Assembly (NCBI GenBank): GCA_038380435.1
Contig: JAWZYU010000005.1
Location: 32,510,001-32,574,000 of the forward strand
Length of the DNA: 64,000 bases
Direction of reading: 5' to 3'
Origin: Ryuthela nishihirai
Lineage: Eukaryota; Arthropoda; Arachnida; Araneae; Heptathelidae
Both the position numbers and the translations under genes were made by a program. Positions 49,250 to 59,293 of this stretch are shown here, one piece after another. The notes beneath the pieces are model-generated. The model did not search any database, was not told the DNA's origin, and saw only the letters and a program-made list of their open reading frames with translations. How positions within the stretch are numbered: position 1 is the stretch's first letter; every line of letters begins with the position of its first letter.

Positions 49250-50288
49250 TGGCATCCGATGGCGTTGTTGCACAGCCCACAATGAAGGACTATCGCACCC
49301 TCTCGTAGACTCCTGGTGTGGTGTTGGTCTTGTCCGCTGCAACACCGATTCTCGCGACGAGATCTTCCAGGGAGTCCACAGGTGTCTCGTACACAAGGGT
49401 TTTCATGTGTTCCCAGAAGAAGTCTAGTGGATTGAGGTCCAGGGAGCGTGGAGGCCAAGGCACAGGTCCACCACGTCCAATCCACCGCCCAGGATATGTT
49501 GCATTTAGGAAGTATCGAACCTCGATGGAAAAGTGTGTTGGGGCTCCATCATGCATAAATCACGTCCCTCTGTGTGGTGAGCAGAACATCCTGAAACAGA
49601 CCGGGAAGCACTTGCTCCAGAAACACACGGTACGCTGCGCCGGTCAGTCATTCTGGCAAGAGGTAAGGTCCCACCAGACAATCACCCAGGTTACCTGCCC
49701 AGATGTTGACGCCAAATTTCTGCTGGTGTTTACGAGGCTCAGTGACGTGTGGATTTTCTTGAGCCCAAGCGTGCTGGTTGTGATTGTTCAAAATGCGTTC
49801 TCGGGTAAACGTGGCTTCATCACTAAATAACACTAATGCGGAAAATTGCGGATTAACATTGTTCATCTGGAGCATCCACCTAACAAACTCTACCCGACGG
49901 GGATAGTCATCATCGTTCAAAACTTGGACCTTCTGCACGTGGAAGGGATGCATCCGTGCCTCATGTAGGACATTCCACACCGAGGTTTGACAAACTCCCA
50001 TTTCGGATGACACCACTCGCGTACTTGTGGAAGGAACTTCTGCAAATCGCTGCAAGACACGTTCTTCCATTTCCGGTGTCCCCACACTTCGCGAACGTCC
50101 AGTTCGCGAAGTGTGGGGACACCGGAAATTGAGATAGACAACGAGCCAGTTTCACGCAGTCTTCGATCAACATTGGCGAAGGTCGAATGGTAAGGAATAC
50201 GACGATTCGGAAATCTCTCACGGTACAATCCTTGTGCTTCGCATCCGTTACCACCTGCTTGGCCGTACATCAGATGCATATCCGCCAA
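49250..50288 (-). pseudogene. DD41D mariner transposase remnant
   Basis: Minus strand, in pieces. 50288-50150: N-terminal helix domain (MADMHLMYGQAGGN, then LYRERFPNRRIPYHSTFANV), a DUF4817-like start. 50085-49648: EMEERVLQRFAEVPSTSTRV, second helix-turn-helix, then ALVLFSDEATFTRE with the first catalytic Asp, and FGVNIWAG. 49556-49290: WMHDGAPTHF-like motif with the second Asp (MHDGAPTHF) and PRSLDLNPLDFFWEHMKTLV with the third. I count 41 residues between the second and third Asp, the DD41D signature of rosa-like mariners. Frameshifts occur near 50100 and 49560. Not functional. Confidence 0.85.
50069..50129. repeat. 28-bp perfect palindrome in the transposase
   Basis: 50069-50096 is the exact reverse complement of 50102-50129, with a 5-base loop. 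The left arm corresponds to transposase sequence (the part giving EME of the second helix domain), and the right arm is its inverted copy. It displaces the linker and breaks the frame. It looks like a strand-switch duplication. Confidence 0.85.
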
Positions 50289-50612
50289 TTCCTCTTATGT
50301 GTAGTCTTCCATGTCCTTCACGAATACATCACTTATCATGTGACGTTATCACAGTAATGTCGATGAACGGGTTCAGCCGTATTTTCAAATGTTTGTTCTT
50401 AATCGTCTACGCACTTGCTCAGCGCACCTGATTTGCATCTTGTGCTTTTCATGCACCGGTTGTAAATACTTGTGCATGCGTGGCGTTTTTCGAAAGTACT
50501 CTTTTCTTGCGGAAGGAGTGGAATGCGACCCTAGGTTCCATTGCAAAAATTGGTCGTCTTGATGTGTACTATCACTCCTCTTTTTTTGTTGAAAGAGTTT
50601 ACAATCACCCTG

Positions 50613-50939
50613 TATATACAGTATATATGTTACCCCTAAAGTGCAGAAATCAGTTATTCTACAGATTATCTAGGTATTGTGCAGATTAACTAGGGTGATC
50701 CGTTAACGTGCGGAAAATTGTTTCATTTCTCAAATTACCTAGGTAATCTGCAAATTACCTGGATAATCTGCACATTACCTACTAGGCACTCGTTAAAGTG
50801 AAAATAAGATCTTTGCTGGAACAACAGGAACGTTTCTGTACGCTTAAATTAACACAATGTTATTTATCTAGTGTCCGAGAGTAGAGTTGAAACCAGGTTC
50901 ATCCCACTGTCAACATGAATCAGTCGTCCGAATTATAAA
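50613..50939. other. Intergenic DNA with short direct repeats
   Basis: Around 50660-50780 a word like attacctaggtaatctgcaa recurs three to four times in degenerate form. No gene. Confidence 0.5.
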
Positions 50940-51054
50940 AAACGCCCCCAAAATGAGCAGGCCAAGTGAGAACGAATCATTTTAGTGATTCGTTATCAAG
51001 AATGAATCACTTTACCGATTCGTTCTCACTTAGCCTCCCTCATCCGGGGCGTTT
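50940..51054. mobile_element. Short palindromic MITE or foldback
   Basis: Ends aaacgccccc and ggggcgttt. The inner arms aagtgagaacgaatc (50964-50978) and gattcgttctcactt (51017-51031) are exact complements. A further nested pair, agtgattcgtt/gaatgaatcact, lies in the centre. Length about 115 bp. No coding capacity; family unknown. Confidence 0.65.
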
Positions 51055-51311
51055 GATTTACATATATAAATTAAAAAAAAGTATCTCTTTTTAACTTGCG
51101 AAAAATGTGCATGACTCATTATCGTTTTAGTTTTGTGCTCTGGAAACAATTAATGGGCAAAACTAAATTTCTTAAAAACGGCAAAAACGAAAAGATGGCA
51201 AGACGTAAACAATCCTGCGTAAAACTCCATCACCAGCATGAGCAAAGCAAATTGTGGCAAACTATTTATCAAGTAGAAAATAAATTTAGAACTTCAATAA
51301 ATTTATATTGA

Positions 51312-51615
51312 AGAGAAGGTTGGGGGAGGGGACCCACTGGAACAGCTGTTGGGAGACAGATGGTAGCCCCCCGTCAAGACCATCCAGCGTGTTCTTCAAC
51401 GTGCACAGGGTATGGCTCTCCCGCACACGGGGCCACGGCTTAACGTCCCATCCGACGGACGGCGGCCTTTTCAAGCCCATCGGTGTCCCCTATTGACCGT
51501 GGGCAGGGCGGGGAATTTTGCGGAGATAAATCTCAACGCTGACAAAGCTGGGACTCGAACCTGGGAACTACAGATTACGAGCCTGGCGCGCTACCGACTG
51601 AGCCACCCCCGCCCC
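51312..51615 (-). mobile_element. SINE lacking its 3' tail
   Basis: Begins at gagaaggttgggggagggga and runs to the tRNA head (ctgagccacccccgcccc). The tail third of the element is missing. Retrotransposons normally lose the 5' side, so this 3' loss is atypical and points to a later deletion or to microhomology-mediated joining at agaagg. Confidence 0.87.
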
Positions 51616-52375
51616 TCCTATTACAGGGAGATTGTGAATGAGCGAGTGTACGGACACTTTTGATCAGATTGTCTCAAGGGATTTAAGATCGATGCCTAAC
51701 GATCTTACTGAGTTTCATGAAAAACAAAGATTGTCGAACTGAAAATAATCGTTTAATTGGTTTCCAAACGGAATGAGCTGTTGATACACAGATCATTTCA
51801 CTTTGAATTCGTTTGAAGTGGAGATTCTTAATTTGTTAATTACTTCTAGAGGTGTAAATGAGCTAGTTCTGTGGTACTAAAAGAAGCTTCATATTAAATT
51901 GTATACGTTGCAGATTAACACTTTTTAAATATCTTTTTTAATCCCAGGATTAATTCATTTTGTTGTGAGGTTGTTTTTAGTGAGTTATATCGTTAAGAGA
52001 GAGACAGTAACCTGTTATGCCTTGCACAATGGCTTGAAGTGATTTGTTCATGTAAATAGCTTAAGCACACGTCAATTTCGGTAGTCGACAGATGTAGTGA
52101 TTAAATATTATTGATAATAGTTAAAATGAAGTTTTGAAGTGAGTCATTCTTTAATATTCAATTGATTATTAGCCTATAGCATATTTCTTATATCTATTTT
52201 CAATTTGTAAGAATTATTTTAGAAAAAATATTTGGGGGGTCATAAATCTTAAGAACTCCTGATTTAAAGCGATGAAAAGAGTGTATTTTCTTCATTTTTA
52301 TTTAAATAAGATTTGTGGTTTCCAATTTTTAGTAATCGAAGAGCAATTGAATTTGAATCAGAGAACCGGATGTGA
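51616..52375. other. AT-rich intergenic DNA, no gene seen
   Basis: No gene, RNA or recognisable element. Confidence 0.45.
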
Positions 52376-52640
52376 GTTGTTTTGCCTTTTTTTTTTGGCA
52401 CACATGGATTAAATGGCCAGGTCACAAGGGATTAGAGAAAGTTGGAGGAAGGAACTAGAGAACCAGGGATTAGAGAAGGCTTGGACAGCTGAGGAGAAAT
52501 TTCAAGCCCATCGGTGTCCTCTTTTTTCACCGAGGACAAGGCGCAGGTTTGGAGAAAATATATCGCATTAAGTACACAAATGAAACCCGAACCTGGGAAT
52601 TGTGAAAAATAAGGTTGCTGCTCCAGCCCTCCCTGAGAGA
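52376..52640 (-). mobile_element. Very old SINE remnant
   Basis: Fragments of the family are readable: gcacacatggattaaatggc, ttcaagcccatcggtgtcct, cccgaacctgggaattgtg. Large parts are deleted and a duplication (gggattagagaaa...gggattagagaagg) is present. Confidence 0.65.
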
Positions 52641-52889
52641 GAACCGGGTGGCTGCCTGGAAAATCCGAATTCATTGTTATGGTAAAAAAAAATTAAATAT
52701 TTTAAGCATCTTGATGGTACTTCATTAAGTTTTTCGTCGATATTATCTCAGGTATTATCCTTTTTTTTGAGAGCAACATTAAATTGATCAATATGAATGA
52801 TAAAATCATTTAATAAAAAAATTTTGTGCTCTAGTTTGTGTCATTTCTAGGGGAGTTAAAATATCTTTGATTTTATTTTTTAGAACAAG

Positions 52890-53350
52890 AAATTTGAAAC
52901 TATCTCTCTTAGATTATTTTGATTCTTTAGCAGATGATGTTGGTGAGATGAACTCTCATTAAAACTGTTGAGACGTGTAATAGGATAGGTTTGGTGATAA
53001 ATTGAGAAAATTAAAGTGATAAAAATTGGTCAGATGGATGGTGTTCCAGTTTGCTTTTTAATAGCTGCGTTACTGAGCTAATTTTTCGGTTTAATTACTC
53101 CGGGAATTGTGTGATAAATACTTAGTATTTCATACATGACACGAGATATACAGAAGAGTAAACGTTGAAGCTAGGATCTGTGAAGGCTGTGGAAAAATAG
53201 GTATTTATACCTGAAAACTGAATTTAACTTGCTTAATACTTAGACTTTTCTAAAGTGTGCTATGGTAGCGAAGCTTGGATATCTTTGTAAGTAAGAAAAC
53301 AGGAAACTTCGTGTCTTTTATTTTAGATGCTTATCCAGCGTCTTCTGTAT
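52890..53350 (+). mobile_element. Ancient LINE fragment, RT 3' part
   Basis: Matches the LINE from its catalytic box onward in degenerate form: gattattttgattctttagc (for the FADD region), agatgatgttggtgagatga, ataggataggtttggtgata, and gtagcgaagcttggatatct to agatgcttatccagcgtctt. Compare copy C at about 61970-62430. No open frame survives. Confidence 0.7.
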
Positions 53351-54273
53351 TTGGTGTTTTCACTATTTAATTAACGATTAAATTAGACCAGTAGTCCAAC
53401 TGGTGGCCAACGGAATGAAATTTTGTCGCCCACAAATGAAGAATAAACCAAATTTCATTTCTGAAATTTCTTCCCTATTTTATCATTTCTAATGGAACAT
53501 TCTGCCGTTCTTAAGTCGTATCAACAACGGTGTATGATTATAGGCCTACAATCTTACTTTTTTAATAAATATAACTAATATTTACTTCAGTGCAAAATAA
53601 TTGTGCACACTTTCGACTATGTGCCCCTTGTTATTGACTACTTGATTGAAAATTTGTACATATGGCATGATCATGTTTCAAACGCTGTACACGGCATCTT
53701 GCTCTTATGCTGCAATTATTTTAAACAAAACGCAAACTTTTATACGAATAAAAGAAGAAGAGTTACAAGGTTATATTTTTATTAATAAATTTATTTAGTT
53801 AACTTAAAATTATTGAATTATAAATTATATTAAAAACTAGTGCATTGTTTGTTCATTTTTCTGGAAAATCTGCCAACCAACCGCCAACTGTTCTGAGTCT
53901 AGAGAACCTCCTTTATGTGCATTACGTACCTATTTCTAAATTTTAATGAAACTTGGTTTATAAATGTTTGTGTTTGGGTAAATTTCAAAATTATTCTAAA
54001 TTTCTTCAAAAATGCATAAAAGCTTGAAGCCTCCAAACAAACGAATGGAGTTTAATCGTCCCCAGTGCTCTCATTAAATGTACATTTGTTTTGTTTTTTT
54101 AAATCCAAATTTCAATTGTTCTAATATTGATTACAAGAGCTTAAAGGTTTAAAAATTTAAGCAGGACATCTTTATATTTACATCATTTTATATATATTTA
54201 AAAAAAATTGTACCCCCTATCTAACTCTTTTAAAAACTTTGGCCCGCGGCTCTACATATATATGCTAGACAGC
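53351..54273. other. AT-rich insertion between LINE fragments, no gene seen
   Basis: Lies between two LINE fragments that are nearly contiguous in LINE coordinates. No gene recognised; the 60-codon frame at 53603 looks like chance. Confidence 0.45.
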
Positions 54274-54828
54274 ATTGAGTTAGACGAAGGAGTTATCAGC
54301 GATCATTGAGTTAGACGAAGGAGTTATCAGCGATCATTGAGTTAGACGAGAGAGTTATCAGAGATCATTGAGTTAGACGAAGGAGTTAGCGATCATTGAG
54401 TTAGACGAGAGAGTTATCAGCGATCATTGAGTTAGACGAGGTAGTTATCAGCGATCACTGAGCAAGGAGTCATCAGCGATCACTGAGTTAGACGAAGGAG
54501 TCATCAGCGATCAATGAGTTAGACGAAGGAGTCATCAGCGATCAATGAGTTAGACGAAGGAGTCATCAGCGATCATTGAGTTATATGAAGGAGTTATCAG
54601 CGATCATTGAGTTAGACGAAGGAGTTATCAGCGATCATTGAGCTAGACGAAGGAGTTATCAGCAATCACTGAGTTAGACGAAGGAGTCATCAGCGATCAT
54701 TGAGTTAGACGAAGGAGTTATCAGCGATCATTGAGTTAGACGAGGGAGTTATCAGCGATCATTTGTGTTAGACGAAGGAGTTATCAGCGATCATTGAGTT
54801 AGACGAAGGAGTTAGCGATCATTGAGTA
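54274..54828. repeat. 31-bp minisatellite, about 18 units
   Basis: Unit attgagttagacgaaggagt followed by tatcagcgatc, 31 bp (54274, 54305 and onward). Variants include gagagagtt, gagtcatcag and units shortened by loss of atcagc. It ends where LINE sequence resumes (tagtatcttgtgtagagaga). Confidence 0.93.
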
Positions 54829-55047
54829 GTATCTTGTGTAGAGAGAGACTGCATTGGTTTCTCGATGTCGCCGCATGCAGGTTCACAGAGCAACGAATAA
54901 AGTTATGAATGTCGACAACGTTAAACAGCACCTTGTTAGTTGTCTGCAGTGACGTAGTGCAACAACGGTATCTCACGATAAGGAGTGTATGGAGAAAAAA
55001 ATTCCGCATTCTGGTTAGACCTCCGTAGCCCATGACTGCTTGATGAT
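54829..55047 (+). mobile_element. Ancient LINE fragment, 3' end
   Basis: Degenerate match to the last ~230 bp of the LINE: agagagagactgcattggtt, cagcaccttgttagttgtct, ttctggttagacctccgtag and cccatgactgcttgatgatt. The terminal gacctccgtagcccatg is the same as in copies B and C. It continues the fragment at 52890-53350 after a gap of about 100 LINE bases. Confidence 0.75.
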
Positions 55048-55362
55048 TATGTATTTGTGCAATGTCGTATTACCTTCCTTCCTCGTAGTAGCTCCCTGAT
55101 TAATTACCTTCCTATTAATTTTCCAGATTAATTGTTCTCCTCCTCTCTTTCATTAGTTAAAATTTATTTTTCTTTCCGTAGCTGCATGAATTGGCTTGCA
55201 GAGATCAAACGTAACATCTCTTCCTTTCTTTTCGTAGTTTCATATCATCTTCCTTCCTCTTCGTATTCTCAGATTATCTTCCTTTCTCTTCGTAATTTCA
55301 GATTATTTTCCTCCTTCTTAGTGATTTAAGATTCTCCTTACTAATTCTATATTATCCGCTAT
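55048..55362. other. Pyrimidine-rich intergenic DNA
   Basis: Irregular repeats of a phrase like cttcctttctcttcgtaatt and tcagattatcttcc across 55075-55330, a degenerate tandem of about 35-40 bp. No gene. Confidence 0.5.
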
Positions 55363-55374
55363 TCTACAGAATTT

Positions 55375-55759
55375 AGGGACGGGGGTGGCTCAGTCGGTAG
55401 CGTGCCAGGCTCGTAATCTGTAGTTCCCAAGTTCGAGTCCCAGCTGGGTCAGCGTTGAGATTTATCTCCGCAAAATTCCCCGCCCTGCCCACGGTCAGTA
55501 GGGGACACCGATGGGCTTGGAAAGGCCGCCGTCCGTCGGATGGGACGTTAAGCCGTGGCCCCGTGTGCGAATGAGTCATACCCTGTGCACGTTAAAGAAC
55601 ACGCTGGATGGCCTTGACGGGAGGCTACCATCTGTCTCCCAACAGCTGTTCCAGTGGGTCCCCTCCCCCAACCTTCTCTGAGCCTTCGGGGTCCTTGTGG
55701 CCTGGCCATTTAGCCCATGGTGTGCAAAAAAGTGCCGCTCAGAGGTAAACCAACCCAAC
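55375..55759 (+). mobile_element. Full-length SINE with 12-bp target duplication
   Basis: Target duplication tctacagaattt at 55363-55374 and 55760-55771. All parts are present and close to the majority sequence. One change lies in the middle (gtgcgaatgagtcatacc in place of gtgcgggagagccatacc). Confidence 0.93.
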
Positions 55760-55771
55760 TCTACAGAATTT

Positions 55772-56801
55772 CGTTATCGTTACAAATTAATCAATCCAAT
55801 CTCTAGAATATTTTGGTGTCCATTTAACATCACTCGTTTCTGAATGTGGTCTGAATTAAGAATTGACCAACACAACAACACAATTTACCGGTGGGCGTAA
55901 TGATTTGCACGTCTATGAAAAATTATACTTACGTAAACAAAAAGCATAATATCATCGAAAGTCTAAAACACGTTTGGCTATTTAAATGATAATTTTTTTT
56001 CTCTGAAGCTTTTATTTTTCCCTTACCACGCCTCCTTTTTCTCTCCGGGCCATTCCTTCATCGAGTGATGTGTCGTCGTTGTCGTCCAGGTGTCATTTGC
56101 ATTTATATTGCATCAGATGCACAAGGTGATCAACACCTCTGTTAGTCGGTCAACACTCAACACGGAGATGTGTAAGCAAAGGAAAAAATCCGACATCATC
56201 TTGTATCGGGACTTGCCGCATTTAAATTACTGAACACGTGAGAAGTCTATAATCAAGTATAACAAGCAACGGTTGCTCGAATATTGATTATTCTTTTTTG
56301 CTGGTACCAATCGATTTTAGATGATTAATTAAATTTTGCTCCAAGTGAGCCTACGAGCTGATGATATGTTAATTCAATTTGAACGTCCTTTATATTCTGT
56401 TGCCCTCAGTGTGACTTGAAAGAGAAACTAAACCATGTTATGTTCAATAGAAAATCTTATTTAAAGATATTGTTTTATTTAAAAATTGCGACTGGGAATG
56501 AATTAAAGATTTCCCTTAAATGTAATCTCGATTTTTTTAAAAATATTGTTCCTGTATTTATAGAGTTACGAAAGCTGAAATATTTAAATATCGTTCTTCA
56601 AAAGTCATTTAAAATTTATAAAAATTGAAATTGTTATTTAACAAACTATTAAAAGTATGTTTATAAACTTTAGTGAGGTTTAATATAGAAGTTATCATTT
56701 TCTCTTAAACTTTTTCGAATTAATTTTCCAAGTCAATGATTTTTAACTGAAAATGGCTTTTAGTAGTTTAACATCCATTAACGAATATTATTGGAAAACG
56801 A
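55772..56801. other. AT-rich intergenic DNA, no gene seen
   Basis: The 70-codon frame at 56416-56628 (Lys/Leu/Ile-rich) matches no family I recognise and fits AT-rich chance. Confidence 0.45.
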
Positions 56802-57110
56802 GAGTTGGATTATTTTACCTCTGAGCGGCACATTTTTTTCGCCCGCAATGAGCTTAATGGCCAGGTCACAAGGACCTCAAGGGCTGAGGAAAGGTTGGGG
56901 GAATGGGACCCACTGGACAGCCGTTAGCAGACGAGTGGAAGCCTTCGTCAGGAAGCTTCCATTGTCGAACACGCAGGATGCAGGCCATCCTGTGGGTTCT
57001 TTAAGTTGTACACAGTGTGACTCTCATACACAGGGAACCTGCTCCAAAGGAGGAGGCCTTTCCAAGCCTATCGGTGGCCCCTTTCTGATCGAGGCAAAAT
57101 GAAGGTCTGC
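56802..57110 (-). mobile_element. Diverged SINE copy
   Basis: Recognisable by attttacctctgagcggcac at the tail, gacccactggacagccgtta and ccaagcctatcggtggcccc. The head is lost. The middle carries an extra segment around tcaggaagcttccattgtcg. Confidence 0.7.
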
Positions 57111-57227
57111 CTAGTCAACTCGCCCCTTGATATTCGAGATTGATAAATGTGACTGAGGTCTTTAATTTATCTATTATTTTTAGAAAAGCGGGGGTAGAGA
57201 GTTATCTAGTTATAAATGAGGAGTGGG

Positions 57228-57668
57228 TTAGTTATGGCAGTGAAACTTAGACACTTTGTAAACAAGATAACAGGAAACTAGATGCTTTTGATTCCAGATG
57301 CTTACGCAGTATCTTGGGCATTAGATGGTTCAACTTTGTAACTAATGATGAGATTAGGCAATGGAGTCGGCAATCTCCTTTAAGCAGCATATTGTGCAGA
57401 GAGAGATTCCGTTGGTTTGGCCATGTTGCCCGTATGGATAATTATAGATTGGCGAATAGGGTTATGAACAGTGTGCCTACAGACCTCAGAAAGAAGGGGA
57501 GACCTAGGATGCGGTGGGGAGACAATGTCAAACAGGACCTTGTTAGAATTGGTGTGCAGTGGCCAGATGCAGCAGATGTAGCTCAGGACAGACTTGCTTG
57601 GAGAACTAAATTGCACGGTCTGGTTGGACCTCCGTAGCCCATGGCTGCTTGAGGATGATGATGATGAA
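57228..57668 (+). mobile_element. LINE copy B, 5'-truncated
   Basis: The last ~440 bp of the LINE, from gttagttatggcagtgaaac to the tail gaggatgatgatgatgaaat. A 107-codon frame at 57314-57637 gives MGIRWFNFVTNDEIRQWSRQ, RWFGHVARMDNYRLANRVM and GRPRMRWGDNVKQDLVRIGV, ending LHGLVGPP like the other copies. Very similar to copy C, so a fairly recent, truncated insertion. No target duplication could be assigned. Confidence 0.88.
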
Positions 57669-58102
57669 ATAAGAAGTGGGGGAAGTGTGAGGGTTTCTGA
57701 AAAATCAAAAGATGGGGTTGATGCTTCGAAGTTTGGGGACCCGTGCTATATTCATTGCAAGAAAATTAAAGTTTATGTTTGTAGAGCTGTATGATTTAGA
57801 TCCTCCTGATTAAAAGGACACAAGCAACTGCGCCTTTGTGATAACGGGAAGTCAAAATAGTAATGAGTAGAGTAACATTAAAAAGGAAGAAGAAAACAAT
57901 AAATGGAGCGAACAGATTTGTTTTCTATCTCTATGATGGGCTAAATGGCAGTTGAAGGAACTAATGCTTCCCTTTATAATAAAATATTAAAAAAAGTGTC
58001 GTTAAAATGAAAAATGGACAACCGCTATATATGGGTAATGAACAGAATGATCTTTGTGGCCTTACACAGGGAATCGGATATACATAGAAAAAAAAAAATA
58101 CT
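57669..58102. other. Intergenic DNA with a 48-bp word shared with 59.2 kb
   Basis: 57955-58005 (gcttccctttataataaaat and on) is the near-exact reverse complement of 59221-59270. A SINE-like word, gatgggctaaatggc, precedes it at 57935. No gene. Confidence 0.5.
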
Positions 58103-58475
58103 CCCTCAAGCAGCTGCTTGCCACAGAGGTCTGACAGGAGCCTGTCAGTTTATATGCCATAGTCGAAGGTCTGAGAGGATGGCAGGACCTCAGGAACGTG
58201 TACAGCAACTGTTCACGCTCCAGTTACCGTTCACAGCAAACTGGAGCGTGTGCAGTTACTGCACACGCTCCAGTTTGCTGTGAACGGTAACTGCACACGC
58301 TCAGTATTTCTGTGAGTGGGCCCACACGATCCAGGTTTTTGTGAGCTCACACGATCCAATGTAAATAAAATAAAAATAAATCCCCCCTCAAGCAGCTGCT
58401 TGCCACAGAGGTCTGACAGGAGCCTGTCAGTTTATATGCCACAGTAGAAGGTCTGAGAGGATGGCAGGACCTCAG
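58103..58475. repeat. 91-bp direct repeats flanking a 191-bp hairpin segment
   Basis: 58103-58193 (ccctcaagcagctgcttgcc to ggcaggacctcag) recurs at 58385-58475 with about two differences. Between them is the hairpin repeat. The direct repeats contain an internal inverted word (gtctgacaggagcctgtcag). This could be a two-unit tandem repeat of period 282 or a small terminal-repeat element. Confidence 0.8.
58197..58312. repeat. Hairpin repeat, second copy: 35-bp perfect stem
   Basis: 58221-58255 is the exact reverse complement of 58259-58293, loop tta. The first 82 bases match 41512-41593. This copy extends the stem beyond the point where the first copy diverges, so it is the more complete version. 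Confidence 0.88.
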
Positions 58476-58502
58476 CAGAAAAACGACACAAACAGCCATG
58501 CC

Positions 58503-58540
58503 TTACCCGGGGCTCGAACCCAGGTCCCTTAGATCAGTAG
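58503..58540 (-). repeat. tRNA-like B-box remnant
   Basis: The minus strand reads gatctaagggacctgggttc then gagccccgggtaagg: a T-arm-like stem with B box ggttcgagccc. No A box or full cloverleaf is evident. Probably a fragment of a different tRNA-derived repeat. Confidence 0.35.
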
Positions 58541-58559
58541 CCGAAGGAACGCATTAATA

Positions 58560-59177
58560 CCAGAATCAGTGGCGGGTATTGGCGTGAATGTGACAGATGT
58601 TGTTTGGATTGTAGACAAACCTTTCATGGAAACACTCAAAGTTGTTTAATGTGCAGTAGCTAACGTTTTAATTTCACTGTCAGGGTCCGCTGTTGATAAA
58701 GTTTCTGGACCATGGTGACACCATCAGCTCGCAATAATGTTACGAAACTTTGGCCATTTGAAAGCAGGTAATAAAGTCTAGGCACCGACTCTTTGGAGTA
58801 AAACTGTTGTTTTATTAGCACCGTTTTGATTACACCGCACCACCGCTAAATAAAACACAAGGAATCTAAAGCAAATCCGGACTTCGACCTTCTGAGGTCC
58901 TAAGCTATAACAAGAGGCCCTAAGTTACAGTAAGTTTAAGGAGCTCTAAAAATCCGAAAGTCGAAATATTATCTATTATTACCTGTTGATATAGAATTCA
59001 GCCTCGCAAGAAACTGGGATGCATGGATTCGAGTCCCACTCATCTGCGAAACAGCAATTTGTAATTATTGATATTAATTGATATTAATTAATTATTGATA
59101 TTAATTGTATTTATTGTTTTGATTGAAGGGAACATTAAAAAATAAATGCTAAATTGAAATGATGAAAACATTATACC
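58560..59177. other. Intergenic DNA, no gene seen
   Basis: Contains another isolated B-box-like word, ggattcgagtcccactc (about 59027), and a short attgatattaatt repeat near 59078-59110. No gene. Confidence 0.45.
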
Positions 59178-59189
59178 AGTATGAACAGT

Positions 59190-59293
59190 TGGGTTGGGTT
59201 GTTTACCAAACCGTTCATTTCAACAACACATTTTTTAATATTTTATTATAAAGGGAAGCATTGGTTCCCTTATATTTGCACATCATGGGCTGT
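59190..59293 (-). mobile_element. SINE 3' part, left of LINE copy C
   Basis: Tail ttgggttgggttgttta (59189-59206), a ~65-bp foreign stretch including the 48-bp shared word, then tttgcacatcatgggct, a normal SINE phrase. The other half of this SINE is at 62779-62863. Target duplication agtatgaacagt at 59178-59189 and 62864-62875 brackets the whole complex. Confidence 0.75.

Larger units (their letters stand above)
48177..50612 (-). mobile_element. Decayed DD41D (rosa-like) mariner
   Basis: Inverted ends of about 100 bases: left tagggtgattgtaaactctt, reverse complement of right cagggtgattgtaaactctt. The match continues through ggtgatagtacacatcaaga and ggaacctagggtcgcatt. TA follows the right end (50613-50614); the left TA is mutated. 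The minus strand carries a transposase remnant. Bases 48386-49150 contain microsatellite-like additions and duplications absent from the 442-bp relative at 6407. Confidence 0.85.
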
